DNA of 64,000 nt from Aquificaceae bacterium (GCA_027079305.1 JALWVU010000073.1:124001-188000), one strand, 5' to 3'. Positions 8,738 through 16,746 are shown, counted from the stretch's first letter. Notes: generated from the letters alone by a model not told the origin. Translations and numbers: made by a program.

Positions 8738-9541
8738 ATGGTAGACTACGAGAAACTCCTGGAGAACGATCCCTTCGAGATAGCAGGAAGGCGCTTCAGA
8801 TCAAGGCTTATAATAGGCTCCGGAAAGTTCAAGAGCTTTCAGGAAAACAAGGAAGTCCTCGAAGCCTCCGGAGCGGAAATAATAACGGTCGCTGTCAGGC
8901 GGGTGAACATAACCGATCCCACCAAGGAGAACCTACTGGACTACATCGATCCGAAGAAGTATCTGATACTCCCCAACACAGCGGGATGCTATACCGCGGA
9001 GGAAGCCATAAAGACCGCCATGCTCGCAAGGGAGGCGACGGGAATAAACTGGATAAAGCTCGAGGTGATAGGAGACCAAAAGACACTCCTGCCCGACATG
9101 GAACAGACCTACGAGGCGGCGAAGGTTCTTGTCAAAGAAGGTTTTATAGTCCTTCCTTACATATTTGACGATCCCGTCTACGCGAAGAAGTTCGAAGACA
9201 TAGGATGCGCGGCGGTCATGCCACTCGCAGCTCCGATAGGTTCAGGACTTGGTCTCCAGAACCCATATAACATAATGTTCATCAAGGAGGCGGTCTCCGT
9301 CCCGGTTATAGTGGACGCGGGGATAGGTAGCGCCGCGGACATACCTCCTGTCATGGAGCTGGGTGTAGACGCTATATTGACCAACACAGCCTTAGCGGAA
9401 GCCAAGGATCCCATAAAGATGGCGGTAGCCATGAAGCATGCGACCATAGCGGGAAGGCTCTCCTACCTCGCGGGAAGGATGCCCAAGAGGACCTACGCGG
9501 TTCCATCTTCGCCCCTCAGAGGAGTGCCCTTCAAGGGGTAG
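8738..9541 (+). CDS. thiG: Thiazole synthase ThiG
   Basis: ThiG makes the thiazole phosphate of thiamine from 1-deoxyxylulose 5-phosphate, dehydroglycine and ThiS thiocarboxylate. The 267-residue TIM barrel has the expected GSGKF near the N-terminus, a Schiff-base lysine in WIKLEVIGD (K107), the phosphate loops [10 protein letters not shown] and LTNTA, and a typical C-terminus. GGAGGTGAAGGA precedes the ATG. Usual partners (thiS, thiF, thiH or thiO) are absent. It sits between Uma2 genes instead, with no thiamine riboswitch visible. Confidence 0.97.
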   Translation: MVDYEKLLENDPFEIAGRRFRSRLIIGSGKFKSFQENKEVLEASGAEIITVAVRRVNITDPTKENLLDYIDPKKYLILPNTAGCYTAEEAIKTAMLAREATGINWIKLEVIGDQKTLLPDMEQTYEAAKVLVKEGFIVLPYIFDDPVYAKKFEDIGCAAVMPLAAPIGSGLGLQNPYNIMFIKEAVSVPVIVDAGIGSAADIPPVMELGVDAILTNTALAEAKDPIKMAVAMKHATIAGRLSYLAGRMPKRTYAVPSSPLRGVPFKG

Positions 9542-9546
9542 AAGGT

Positions 9547-10089
9547 ATGGATCTGGCCCTTAGATACCTTCCCCGCTATACAGTTAAGGATTACGAGAAA
9601 TGGGAAGGTGACTGGGAGCTTATAGAGGGAGTTCCTTACGCCCTCGCTTCCCCTTCATTTGAGCACCAGAGGATAGTAGGCAGGATCTTTCGCTTTCTGG
9701 ACGAACAGCTTGAGGAGAAGTGTCCGGAGTGTAAGGTGGGGATAGACACGGACTACGTGATAGACGAACACACCGTGGTCAGACCCGACGTTTTTGTAGT
9801 CTGTGGTGAGGTAAAGGGAAAAATTCTCAATACTCCCAGAGTGATCTTCGAAGTCGTATCGGAAGGCACCGCGGAAAAAGATGAAAGACTGAAATTCGAA
9901 CTCTATGAAAGAGAAGGCGTGGAGTTCTACGTGATCGTTTTCCCTTCCCTTAGAAAGGCAAAGGCATACCGGCTCTTAAACGGGAAGTATGTAAAGCTTA
10001 TGGATATTATTACAAACAACCTTGAAATAGATTTGAAAGACTGTTTAATATCGGTCGATTTCAGAAGAATATGGGAGGGTGAAATATGA
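9547..10089 (+). CDS. Uma2-family nuclease-like protein, tandem copy A
   Basis: A 180-residue Uma2/DUF820 protein. It has the N-terminal YTVKDYEKWEGDWELIEG motif, a CPEC pair at mid-protein, VVRPDVFVV, FEVVSEGTAEKDERLKFELYEREGV and a C-terminal FRRIWE, all shared with copy B. The PD-(D/E)XK core appears intact. It starts 5 bases after thiG with AGAAGG as a weak ribosome binding site, and its stop overlaps the ATG of copy B (ATGA). The central third is almost identical to copy B at the DNA level although the flanks have diverged. Confidence 0.85.
   Translation: MDLALRYLPRYTVKDYEKWEGDWELIEGVPYALASPSFEHQRIVGRIFRFLDEQLEEKCPECKVGIDTDYVIDEHTVVRPDVFVVCGEVKGKILNTPRVIFEVVSEGTAEKDERLKFELYEREGVEFYVIVFPSLRKAKAYRLLNGKYVKLMDIITNNLEIDLKDCLISVDFRRIWEGEI
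9694..9937 (+). repeat. Direct repeat unit 1, within Uma2 copy A
   Basis: Pairs with 10233-10476 at a constant offset of 539 bases. The first 161 bases (9694-9854) are identical in the two copies. The remaining 83 bases differ at four positions (9855, 9858, 9906, 9921). Immediately outside, many third-codon positions differ. Confidence 0.9.
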
Positions 10090-10619
10090 ACATAGCTTTT
10101 AAGCATCCCCCCAACTACACCGTTAAGGATTACGAAAACTGGGAAGGTGACTGGGAACTGATAGAGGGCGTTCCCTACGCTCTGGCTTCACCTTCTTTCG
10201 AACATCAAAGAATAGTCTTGCGCATAGCAAGGTTTCTGGACGAACAGCTTGAGGAGAAGTGTCCGGAGTGTAAGGTGGGGATAGACACGGACTACGTGAT
10301 AGACGAACACACCGTGGTCAGACCCGACGTTTTTGTAGTCTGTGGTGAGGTAAAGGGAAAAATTCTCAATACTCCCAGAGTGATCTTCGAAGTTGTTTCG
10401 GAAGGCACCGCGGAAAAAGATGAAAGACTGAAATTCGAACTCTACGAAAGAGAAGGCGTAGAGTTCTACGTGATCGTACTTCCCTCCTTGAAAAAAGCCA
10501 AAGCTTACAAACTTACGGAAGGCAGGTATGTGAAGCTCAAGGACGTTATAAAGGACATACTGGAGCTTAACGTAGATGGTTGCAGTGTGTCTTTGGATTT
10601 CAGCAAGATATGGGAGTAA
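10086..10619 (+). CDS. Uma2-family nuclease-like protein, tandem copy B
   Basis: A 177-residue Uma2/DUF820 protein, the last of three in this block. It shares the central segment with copy A, from the LDEQLEEKCPECKVG region to the GVEFYVIV region, nearly base for base. The N-terminus (HPPNYTVKDYENWEGDW) and the C-terminus (VSLDFSKIWE) are similar but diverged. It is translationally coupled to copy A through a 4-base ATGA overlap. The cysteine pair CPEC is kept in both copies and absent as such in the first Uma2 gene, which has ECEKC at that place. Confidence 0.85.
   Translation: MNIAFKHPPNYTVKDYENWEGDWELIEGVPYALASPSFEHQRIVLRIARFLDEQLEEKCPECKVGIDTDYVIDEHTVVRPDVFVVCGEVKGKILNTPRVIFEVVSEGTAEKDERLKFELYEREGVEFYVIVLPSLKKAKAYKLTEGRYVKLKDVIKDILELNVDGCSVSLDFSKIWE
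10233..10476 (+). repeat. Direct repeat unit 2, within Uma2 copy B
   Basis: Partner of 9694-9937. It consists of 161 identical bases followed by 83 bases with four substitutions. The sharp boundaries suggest recent gene conversion rather than simple duplication age. Confidence 0.9.
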
Positions 10620-10631
10620 GTTCTTGCATCT

Positions 10632-11084
10632 TCAGTCCACGGTCTCCCAGTTTTCCAACATTTCATAATATTCCTTCGATAAGCAATCCTTGCCTTTGAG
10701 CAGGTGACCCAGGTAGCCTCTGGCAGGCTTCAAACCCTCTTCAACTTTGTCCGGTCTCGCAACGTAAGTGATAGCCTCTACCTCTTCCCCATTTCTGAGC
10801 TTAACCTTAACCTTTATCCTGTCGTAATGGTTCGGGTAGCCTTCATATCTATCAAGTTGTTCAATATCTTCATCCTTTATGGTGTATAGAACACCTTCGA
10901 CTACGCTGTTCTCGTCTCTTTCTATGTTAGCATAACCTTCCTGCGGATGCGTAGGCCTGGAAGGTTTTTTATTAAACATCAATCTCCAGCCTTCCAGAAC
11001 TGCACACTTACGATCTAAAAAGTTTACTCCTCTTTTCCTCATACGCTCAGGATTCATATTGGAGCCGTAAGCAAAATACTTCAT
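10632..11084 (-). CDS. Gamma-glutamylcyclotransferase-like (AIG2/GGCT) protein
   Basis: A 150-residue protein that opens with the GGCT signature YFAYGSNMNPERM, the substrate-binding loop. It then has the VEGVLYTI strand, an ID/EQLDRYEGYPNHYDR segment carrying the expected acidic residue, and a C-terminal hydrophobic strand and helix. Relatives cleave gamma-glutamyl-amino acids or amines to 5-oxoproline. ATG 11084 lies 7 bases after GGAGG and is preferred to the ATG at 11090, which is only 1 base from it. It lies downstream of rny and converges on Uma2 copy B. Confidence 0.82.
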   Translation of the reverse strand: MKYFAYGSNMNPERMRKRGVNFLDRKCAVLEGWRLMFNKKPSRPTHPQEGYANIERDENSVVEGVLYTIKDEDIEQLDRYEGYPNHYDRIKVKVKLRNGEEVEAITYVARPDKVEEGLKPARGYLGHLLKGKDCLSKEYYEMLENWETVD

Positions 11085-11096
11085 GGGCATACCTCC

Positions 11097-12758
11097 TCAC
11101 TTTGCATACTCCACGTGCCTCAGCTCCCTTATGACCACCACCTTTATCTGACCCGGATACTCCATCTCCTCCTCTATCTTCTTGGCTATCTCCTTCGAGA
11201 GCATAAAGGCCTGCTCGTCCGAGATCTCTTCGGGATTTACTATAACCCTGACCTCCCTTCCCGCCTGGACCGCGTAGGCGTTGGCAACACCCTCAAAGGA
11301 TTTGACTATCTCCTCCAGCTTCTCGAGCCTTTTGAGGTAGGCCTCGAGGGTTTCCCTCCTTGCTCCGGGTCTCGCTGCGGAGAGAGCGTCCGCGGCACAG
11401 ACGAGGGCTACCTCAGGATACCTAACTGGTTCCTCCTCGTGGTGGGCCTTTATGGCGTTTATTACCGCATCAGGCTCTCCATACTTCTTACAGAGCTCCA
11501 CACCTATATCCGTGTGGGAACCTCCCAGCTCGTGGGAAACCGCCTTACCTATATCGTGCAGGAGTCCCGCCCTCCTTGCGAGTTTTGCATCCAGACCCAG
11601 CTCCTCAGCCATGAGTCCCGCAAGATGAGCTACCTCCTTGGAATGGAGGAGGACGTTCTGGGAGTAGCTGGTTCTGAAGTATAGCTTACCTATGTAGTAG
11701 TAAAGGCCCGGGTTTATGTCGTGGAGACCCAGCTCGAACACGGTCTCTTCCCCCATCTTCCTTATCTTCTCGTCCATCTCCTTCTTCACCTCGTCCACTA
11801 TCTCCTCTATCCTTGCAGGATGTATCCTCCCGTCCTCTATCAGTCTCTCGAGAGCTTCCTTGGCTATTTCCCTCCTAAGAGGATCGAAGGAAGATATGGT
11901 AACTACGTCCGGTGTGTCGTCTATTATCAGATCCACTCCGGTTAGAAGCTCGAAGGTCCTTATGTTCCTACCTTCCCTTCCTATTATCCTTCCCTTGAAC
12001 TCGTTGCTGGGGAGTTCTACAGCGGTAGTGGTGTAGTTTATCGCTATCTGGGGAGATATCCTCTGAACCGCTGTAGTTATTATCCTCTTGGCCTCAAGCT
12101 CCGCCTTCTCCCTGGCCTCCTCTTCTATCTTCTTCATCAGCTTGACCGCCTCAAGCCTTGCCTCTTCCTCCACCTTTTTAAGGAGTTCCTCCCTTGCCTC
12201 CTCTACTGTCAAAGAGGCTATCCTCTGGAGTTCAAGCATCTCCTGTTCTTTGAGCTTCTTTATCTCCTCCTGCTCTTTGGCGAGCTTCTCCTCAAGCTCG
12301 AGGATCTCCTTCCTCCTGGCTTCCACCTGCCTCTCGAACTCCCTGACCTCCTTCTCCCTTCTGTAGATCTCCTCCTCCCTCCTCTCCACGATCTCCCACT
12401 TTCTCTCCAATTGCCTCTCTTTGGAGTGGAGGCCTTCCTCGAGTTCCTTTATCTCTTTCTTTCTCTCCTCCGCCTCCTTCCTTATTCTCTCAGCCTCTTC
12501 TTTGGCCTGAGATATTATCCTCTGAGCCTTCTCGTCCGCCTCCTTCAGGAGCCTCTCCGCCTTCTCCTGTGCCTCCCTAACCAGTTTTAGAGCCTCCTCT
12601 TCCGCTCTGCGGATCTCCTTCTCAACGTCCACCTGAGGTGTGGGCTGAGGTGCGGGAGCGGTTTCGGTTTCCTTCTTTCCTCTCAAGAGGAAAAAGGCTA
12701 ACAGGCTGATTACCAAAGCTCCAAAACCGATTCCTATAAGCACCATGGTAGTATCCAT
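11097..12758 (-). CDS. rny: Ribonuclease Y
   Basis: A membrane-bound endoribonuclease that starts mRNA decay. The 553 residues hold an N-terminal membrane helix (about 4-25), a long charged coiled coil (about 40-210), a KH domain with GREGRNIR, and an HD domain with HSKEVAHLAG and LLHDIGKAV. GGAGG stands before the ATG. The order 5-formyl-THF cyclo-ligase then rny, with 1 base between them, suggests cotranscription. rnr is also in the window. Confidence 0.97.
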   Translation of the reverse strand: MDTTMVLIGIGFGALVISLLAFFLLRGKKETETAPAPQPTPQVDVEKEIRRAEEEALKLVREAQEKAERLLKEADEKAQRIISQAKEEAERIRKEAEERKKEIKELEEGLHSKERQLERKWEIVERREEEIYRREKEVREFERQVEARRKEILELEEKLAKEQEEIKKLKEQEMLELQRIASLTVEEAREELLKKVEEEARLEAVKLMKKIEEEAREKAELEAKRIITTAVQRISPQIAINYTTTAVELPSNEFKGRIIGREGRNIRTFELLTGVDLIIDDTPDVVTISSFDPLRREIAKEALERLIEDGRIHPARIEEIVDEVKKEMDEKIRKMGEETVFELGLHDINPGLYYYIGKLYFRTSYSQNVLLHSKEVAHLAGLMAEELGLDAKLARRAGLLHDIGKAVSHELGGSHTDIGVELCKKYGEPDAVINAIKAHHEEEPVRYPEVALVCAADALSAARPGARRETLEAYLKRLEKLEEIVKSFEGVANAYAVQAGREVRVIVNPEEISDEQAFMLSKEIAKKIEEEMEYPGQIKVVVIRELRHVEYAK

Positions 12759-12759
12759 C

Positions 12760-13317
12760 TCACAACCTCCTTATCATTTCTTTTTCCGTAGCTATAAGGT
12801 CGACCGGCTCGTCCCACTCTTCCCTTGGGACATAGTCAAGCACCTGAAAGGAGTAAGCCACCCCGACCTTTGGAGCGCTTACTTTCCTCAGAAGCTTATC
12901 GTAGTATCCTTTGCCGAACCCTATCCTGTAGCCTTCCCTATCGAAGGCCACACCCGGGACCGCCACAAAGTTGATCTCTTCCGGATCCACAACCTCACCC
13001 GACACGGGTTCGGGTATGCGATATTTGCCGGGCCTTAGAGCTGATATGTCTTCAACGCGGACAGGCTCAAGCTCACCGCCCGCCACCCTCGGAAGAAACA
13101 GCTCAGCCCCTTTCTTCAGAACCTCTTCAAAAAGAGGAGATATGTCCGGTTCACCCCTTACGGGGTAGAAGAGAAGGACCTTCTCCGCCCTTTCAAATTC
13201 CGGAAGGGAAAGGATATTCTGGACGATTAGCTCACTGCATCTCCGCCTTTCTATAGGATCTAAAGCTTCCCTCGCCTTCAGGAGTTCCTTTCTTAACCCT
13301 TCCTTGCTCGCCAGCAA
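12760..13317 (-). CDS. fau: 5-formyltetrahydrofolate cyclo-ligase (MTHFS)
   Basis: This enzyme converts 5-formyl-THF to 5,10-methenyl-THF with ATP. Motifs are KEGLRKELLKAREAL at the N-terminus, LFYPVRGEPD, and the C-terminal nucleotide-binding loop FGKGYYDKLL. TTG 13317 is preferred because it lies 8 bases after GGAGG. A GTG at 13326 touches that GGAGG and would be badly spaced. The GGAGG is the 3' arm of a perfect 7-bp hairpin (13326-13343), so initiation may be restrained. The gene follows a candidate 6S RNA, the arrangement known for ssrS and ygfA in proteobacteria. Confidence 0.9.
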   Translation of the reverse strand: MLASKEGLRKELLKAREALDPIERRRCSELIVQNILSLPEFERAEKVLLFYPVRGEPDISPLFEEVLKKGAELFLPRVAGGELEPVRVEDISALRPGKYRIPEPVSGEVVDPEEINFVAVPGVAFDREGYRIGFGKGYYDKLLRKVSAPKVGVAYSFQVLDYVPREEWDEPVDLIATEKEMIRRL

Positions 13318-13325
13318 TACTTCCA

Positions 13326-13343
13326 CCTCCTGTTGCCAGGAGG
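13326..13343 (-). promoter_or_regulatory. Hairpin sequestering the cyclo-ligase ribosome binding site
   Basis: On the minus strand CCTCCTG-GCAA-CAGGAGG forms a 7-bp stem with a GCAA (GNRA-type) loop. The 3' arm contains the GGAGG used by the cyclo-ligase gene. No U-tract follows, so it is not a classical terminator. It could instead mark the 3' end of the upstream RNA or block translation. Confidence 0.6.
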
Positions 13344-13349
13344 GGAAGG

Positions 13350-13521
13350 CAAGATTGTTGGGACCCGCCCTGTCGTGGCCACCTGGGACTTTTGTGGGCC
13401 TCGAACTTCCAGGTGGGTACCCTCTCGGAGAGTCCTTCGGGACGTCTCCGAAGCCGGGTTCCCTTTAGCCCACGTGTAGGCCCCAATTTTTATCCCGGGA
13501 CCACGCACAGGGCAGGAGACT
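13350..13521 (-). ncRNA. ssrS: Candidate 6S RNA
   Basis: This region between pheT and the cyclo-ligase gene is non-coding and folds as a rod. The closing stem pairs 13514-13501 with 13378-13367 (GCCCTGT and CGTGG with CCACG and ACAGGGC, one bulge). Inside are an 8-bp stem (CCACCTGG with CCAGGTGG) and an apical helix (GGGAACCC with GGGTACCC, one mismatch) capped by GC-rich hairpins. 6S RNA inhibits RNA polymerase and is typically encoded just upstream of the cyclo-ligase gene in proteobacteria; a 6S homologue has been reported from Aquifex. Exact ends are uncertain. The call rests on position and shape, not on an alignment. Confidence 0.6.
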
Positions 13522-15840
13522 TTATCTCATCTCCACGCCCAGCCTTTCTCTCAACCTCCCGATCAGTTCATCGATCAGGGAACCCACTTCCTCACTGGAA
13601 AGGCTTCCTTCCTTACTTCTCAGCACCAACCTAACACCAACGCTCTTCTTGCCTTCCCCTACCTTTTCACCTGCGTAAAGGTCAAAAACCATAACCTCTT
13701 CCACCTTATCACCAAGCTGAGATTTAATCTCATTTAATAATTTACTCACCGACATACTTTTGTCCACAAGTATGGCCAAGTCTCTGATAACCGGGGGGAA
13801 TTTGGACAAGGCCTTGTAGTGAGGCAACCTTTCTTTCAGGAGAGGCCCGACTCTGATCTCACACAGAACAGGATCCGTTTTCAGCTCGAGCCTGGCCACT
13901 ATATCGGGATGGAGCTTTCCCACAAAGCCGATCTCCTCTCCTTCCACAGAGACCCTCGCCTGAACGTGCGGATGCAGGAACGGCAGATCTGAACTGTCAA
14001 GATAGATCTTCTTTCTGAAGATACGCCCGAGACCCTGAATTATCTCGGTAAGATCGTAGGGTCCCCACTCCTTCTCCGGAAAGCTCCTGACCTTACCCTT
14101 TAGCAGTATCCCCAGCCTCTCCTCCTCGCCATCGTCCGGGAACACCCTGCCGAGTTCAAAGATGGCAATATCGTAGTTGTAGTGGTGCTCGTTAAAGAGG
14201 GCGGTCCTCAGCAGGGAGGGGATGAGGGAACTTCTCATGAACCTCTGGGTCTGGAGTAGGGGATTCACTATTTCTACCTTTGGTCTCTCGAGGCCCAGAA
14301 GCTCGTAAAGTTCAAGATCTTCATAGGATATGTTGATAACCTCACTCAACCCCCTGGATCTTAAGAACTTCTTTATCTCCAGAAGTTTATCCTCCCAGAG
14401 GGAGCCTCTGGAGGGAAGGTTTATGGTCTCGGGGGCGTAGCTTTCGTATCCTTTAACCCTCATTATCTCCTCTATGATATCTACGTCCCTGGAGATATCG
14501 AAGCTTCTGTGGGAGGGAACGAGAACTTCTATCCCGCATCTCTTTATCTCATGGGGGATCTCGAGGGCACTCAATATCCTGCTGGCCTCCTCGTTCCTGT
14601 AGCTCTCACCCGCGTATCTTATGAACTTCCCCATGGGAAGGAAGATCTTCTTGGGTTCGTATTTCTTCGGATACACGTCCTTTACTGCCCTTACCTCCCC
14701 GCCGGCAACTTCCCTTATCATGCTGACCGCCATATCCTGCGCCCTGTCAACCCTCTCTATGTCCACGTTCCTCTCAAACCTGTAGCTGCTTTCGGTCTGT
14801 ATTCCGAGCTTCTTGGAGCTTTTTCTGATCCTCCTGGGATCGAAGTAGGCGGACTCGAGGAGTATCCTCCCCGTCTCAAAAGTCACCGCGCTCTCGAGCC
14901 CTCCCATCACGCCTGCTATAGCGACCGGCCCCCTTTCGTCCGCTATAACGAGAACCTCCCCGTCCAAGATCCTCTCCTCCCCGTCGAGGGCAACGATCCT
15001 CTCTCCTGCTTTGGCTCTCCTCACTCTTATACCACCCTCGAGCCTGTCGAGATCAAAGGCGTGGAGGGGCTGGCCCTCCTGGAGGAGGATGTAGTTGGTC
15101 ACGTCTACCACGTTGTTTATAGCCTTAATCCCGCACTGCCAGAGCCTTCTCCTGATTCGGAGGGGAGAGTCCTTCACCTTCACTCCTTCCAATATCACCC
15201 CCCTGTATCTGTGGCAGTCCCCGTCCTCTATCTCTATGGTCAGCTCTCCCGTGTCCGTAAGAGGCTCCGCTTCTACCTTCTTTTTGGGCAGTCCGAGGAT
15301 GGCGCTCAGGTCCCTGGCAAGGCCTCTCACGCTGAGGACATCCCCCCTGTTGGGTGTTATATCGAGCTCGAGGATTTTCTCCCCGAAACCGAGGATATGC
15401 CCTCCGTCCGTTCCCGGCCTGAAGCCCTCCTCTATCTTGAGAACGCCCTCGCTCTTCTCCTCGAGGCCGAGATCCTGGGCGGAAAGGAGCATCCCCTCCG
15501 AGACTACTCCCTCGAACTCCCTCCTCGTTATGCATCTGTCTCCCACCTTGGAGTTGGGTAAAGCAACAAGAACGCCGTCCCCCTCCTTCAGACTCCTGTC
15601 CGCTGTCACGATATGGACCTTCGTATTCTCTCCAACCTGAACGAGAACCACATACAGATCTCTCCTTTTAGTGTGCTCTTTTACCTCAAGAACTTTCCCA
15701 AATACCACTCCGTCCAGCTCCGTTCCGAAGGTGTCCACGGTGGCCTCGACGCTCTGGAGGGAGAGTCTCTCCGCTATCTCTTCCGCGGACACGCCCTCTA
15801 TTTCCAAAAACTCTTCCAGCCAGGAGAGGGGAACTCGCAT
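13522..15840 (-). CDS. pheT: Phenylalanyl-tRNA synthetase beta subunit
   Basis: The beta chain of the alpha2-beta2 PheRS, 772 residues. Domains in order are an N-terminal strand, a tRNA-binding EMAP-like domain (about 40-150, GVVFGKVLEV and ISEGML-type motif SEGMLLSA), B3/B4 editing, B5, a catalytic-like core and a C-terminal anticodon-binding FDX-ACB domain (from HYKALSKFPPVIRDLAI). pheS is not adjacent. ATG 15840 has no Shine-Dalgarno; TAAAAT lies 9 bases upstream, predicting a leaderless transcript that diverges from the redox cassette. Confidence 0.97.
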   Translation of the reverse strand: MRVPLSWLEEFLEIEGVSAEEIAERLSLQSVEATVDTFGTELDGVVFGKVLEVKEHTKRRDLYVVLVQVGENTKVHIVTADRSLKEGDGVLVALPNSKVGDRCITRREFEGVVSEGMLLSAQDLGLEEKSEGVLKIEEGFRPGTDGGHILGFGEKILELDITPNRGDVLSVRGLARDLSAILGLPKKKVEAEPLTDTGELTIEIEDGDCHRYRGVILEGVKVKDSPLRIRRRLWQCGIKAINNVVDVTNYILLQEGQPLHAFDLDRLEGGIRVRRAKAGERIVALDGEERILDGEVLVIADERGPVAIAGVMGGLESAVTFETGRILLESAYFDPRRIRKSSKKLGIQTESSYRFERNVDIERVDRAQDMAVSMIREVAGGEVRAVKDVYPKKYEPKKIFLPMGKFIRYAGESYRNEEASRILSALEIPHEIKRCGIEVLVPSHRSFDISRDVDIIEEIMRVKGYESYAPETINLPSRGSLWEDKLLEIKKFLRSRGLSEVINISYEDLELYELLGLERPKVEIVNPLLQTQRFMRSSLIPSLLRTALFNEHHYNYDIAIFELGRVFPDDGEEERLGILLKGKVRSFPEKEWGPYDLTEIIQGLGRIFRKKIYLDSSDLPFLHPHVQARVSVEGEEIGFVGKLHPDIVARLELKTDPVLCEIRVGPLLKERLPHYKALSKFPPVIRDLAILVDKSMSVSKLLNEIKSQLGDKVEEVMVFDLYAGEKVGEGKKSVGVRLVLRSKEGSLSSEEVGSLIDELIGRLRERLGVEMR

Positions 15841-15849
15841 AGCTTTGTT

Positions 15850-15855
15850 ATTTTA
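15850..15855 (-). promoter_or_regulatory. Possible -10 hexamer for leaderless pheT mRNA
   Basis: TAAAAT on the minus strand, 9 bases before the pheT ATG, with no purine-rich ribosome binding site between. The -35 region (TTATTT about 18 bases upstream) is weak. Confidence 0.4.
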
Positions 15856-15879
15856 TCACCGGAGACTTGCTGAAAATAA

Positions 15880-15900
15880 TTATCAACTAAGAATTGATAA
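15880..15900. promoter_or_regulatory. Palindromic operator candidate upstream of the redox cassette
   Basis: A perfect inverted repeat, TTATCAA and TTGATAA, with a 7-base spacer. The match extends to 8 of 9 bases per arm (AATTATCAA and TTGATAAAT). The right arm contains the -35 hexamer of the cassette promoter, so a bound regulator would block it. AT-rich arms resemble Fur/PerR-type sites only loosely. Confidence 0.6.
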
Positions 15901-15923
15901 ATCGCAGTTATAGGGGCTATAAA
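15894..15923 (+). promoter_or_regulatory. Promoter of the cupredoxin-peroxidase cassette
   Basis: TTGATA (15894-15899) and TATAAA (15918-15923) are separated by 18 bases. Transcription would begin near 15930 and leave a leader of about 64 bases that contains a Fur-like sequence and a strong ribosome binding site (AGGAGGG at 15981-15987). Confidence 0.6.
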
Positions 15924-15934
15924 GAGTTTTTATT

Positions 15935-15953
15935 GCGAATGATTATTACTTGA
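15935..15953 (+). promoter_or_regulatory. Fur-box-like sequence
   Basis: GCGAATGATTATTACTTGA agrees at 15 of 19 positions with the palindromic Fur-type sequence GCAAATGATTATCATTTGC (compared by eye). It lies just downstream of the predicted transcription start, where a repressor could block elongation. Iron or peroxide control would suit a heme peroxidase gene. Confidence 0.45.
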
Positions 15954-15993
15954 CTGAATTTACATACAGGAACAGATCGCAGGAGGGAGAAGG

Positions 15994-16746
15994 ATGAAGA
16001 AACTGGCGCTCGGTCTGGTAGTTCTCTTGGTAGTGGTGCAGGAGGCTAAATCTACAGAGGTTCAGGGAAAGCACTACAACTACAGGTATGTGAAGTTCTT
16101 CCCTTCCGCACAGACGGTAGCCAAGGCCTCAGGCAGAGGGGTGATAGAGGGAAAGGTGGTCTACGTGGGAAAGAGGAAGCTAAAAAACAGGAGGAAGCTT
16201 ATAACCAAGGACAAGGAGGTATGCGGGAGGGGATACAAGATAGACAAAGTGTATGTCATTTCCAAAGACGGAGGTGTTAAGAACGCTGTGGTCTTTGTGG
16301 AGGGTGTGGGCGGAAAGGCGAAGGAGGTTAAGAGGGTAGTCCAGGAGAGGTGCGAGTTTCATCCGAGAGTGCTGGCCATGAGCGCGGGATCTGTTTTGGA
16401 AGTTGTGAACAGGGATCCCGTTAAGCACGAGGCGAACGGAGTTCAGGACTTCGAAACCATATTCCAGCTGTCCCAGCATAAGAAGGGGATGGTAGACAGG
16501 GTGGAGCTGAAAAAGCCCGGAGTGGTGGAGATAACCTGCAACATACACGGCTGGATGAAGGCCTGGGCTGTGGTAGTAAACGGACCTTACTACGCGGTTA
16601 CTGACGAGAAGGGAGCCTTCAGGATAGGCGGTCTGCCTCCCGGGAAATACAGGCTCAGGATGTGGCACGAGGGCTTTGGAGAAAAGACTATGACTGTGGA
16701 GGTGAGGGAGGGAAAGCCCGCCAGCGTGGTCATCGAGGTCAGATAG
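15994..16746 (+). CDS. Secreted cupredoxin-like protein with carboxypeptidase-regulatory-like domain
   Basis: A 250-residue exported protein with a signal peptide (about 1-20). Its cupredoxin-like domain keeps a full type-1 copper set: His145 (DPVKHEANG) and Cys182, His185, Met188 in CNIHGWM. A C-terminal CarboxypepD_reg/CnaB-like beta-sandwich (YYAVTDEKGAFRIGGLPPGKYRLRMWHEGFG) follows. Cys77 and Cys120 may form a disulfide. Relatives are often labelled methylamine utilization or carboxypeptidase regulatory-like. It is first in a cassette with a di-heme peroxidase, so it may pass electrons to or from it; that role is inferred. Confidence 0.85.
   Translation: MKKLALGLVVLLVVVQEAKSTEVQGKHYNYRYVKFFPSAQTVAKASGRGVIEGKVVYVGKRKLKNRRKLITKDKEVCGRGYKIDKVYVISKDGGVKNAVVFVEGVGGKAKEVKRVVQERCEFHPRVLAMSAGSVLEVVNRDPVKHEANGVQDFETIFQLSQHKKGMVDRVELKKPGVVEITCNIHGWMKAWAVVVNGPYYAVTDEKGAFRIGGLPPGKYRLRMWHEGFGEKTMTVEVREGKPASVVIEVR

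Noticed and set aside
8600-8740. Thiamine pyrophosphate riboswitch before thiG
   Set aside because: The region is coding for the first Uma2 protein and lacks the CTGAGA and ACCTGA motifs in riboswitch arrangement.
13326-13343. Rho-independent terminator after the ncRNA
   Set aside because: The hairpin is good but no T-tract follows on the minus strand; the 3' arm is used as a ribosome binding site.
14509-15561. Long open frame antisense to pheT (about 350 codons)
   Set aside because: It lies fully inside a certain pheT gene, has no family resemblance and follows from the codon bias of the real gene.
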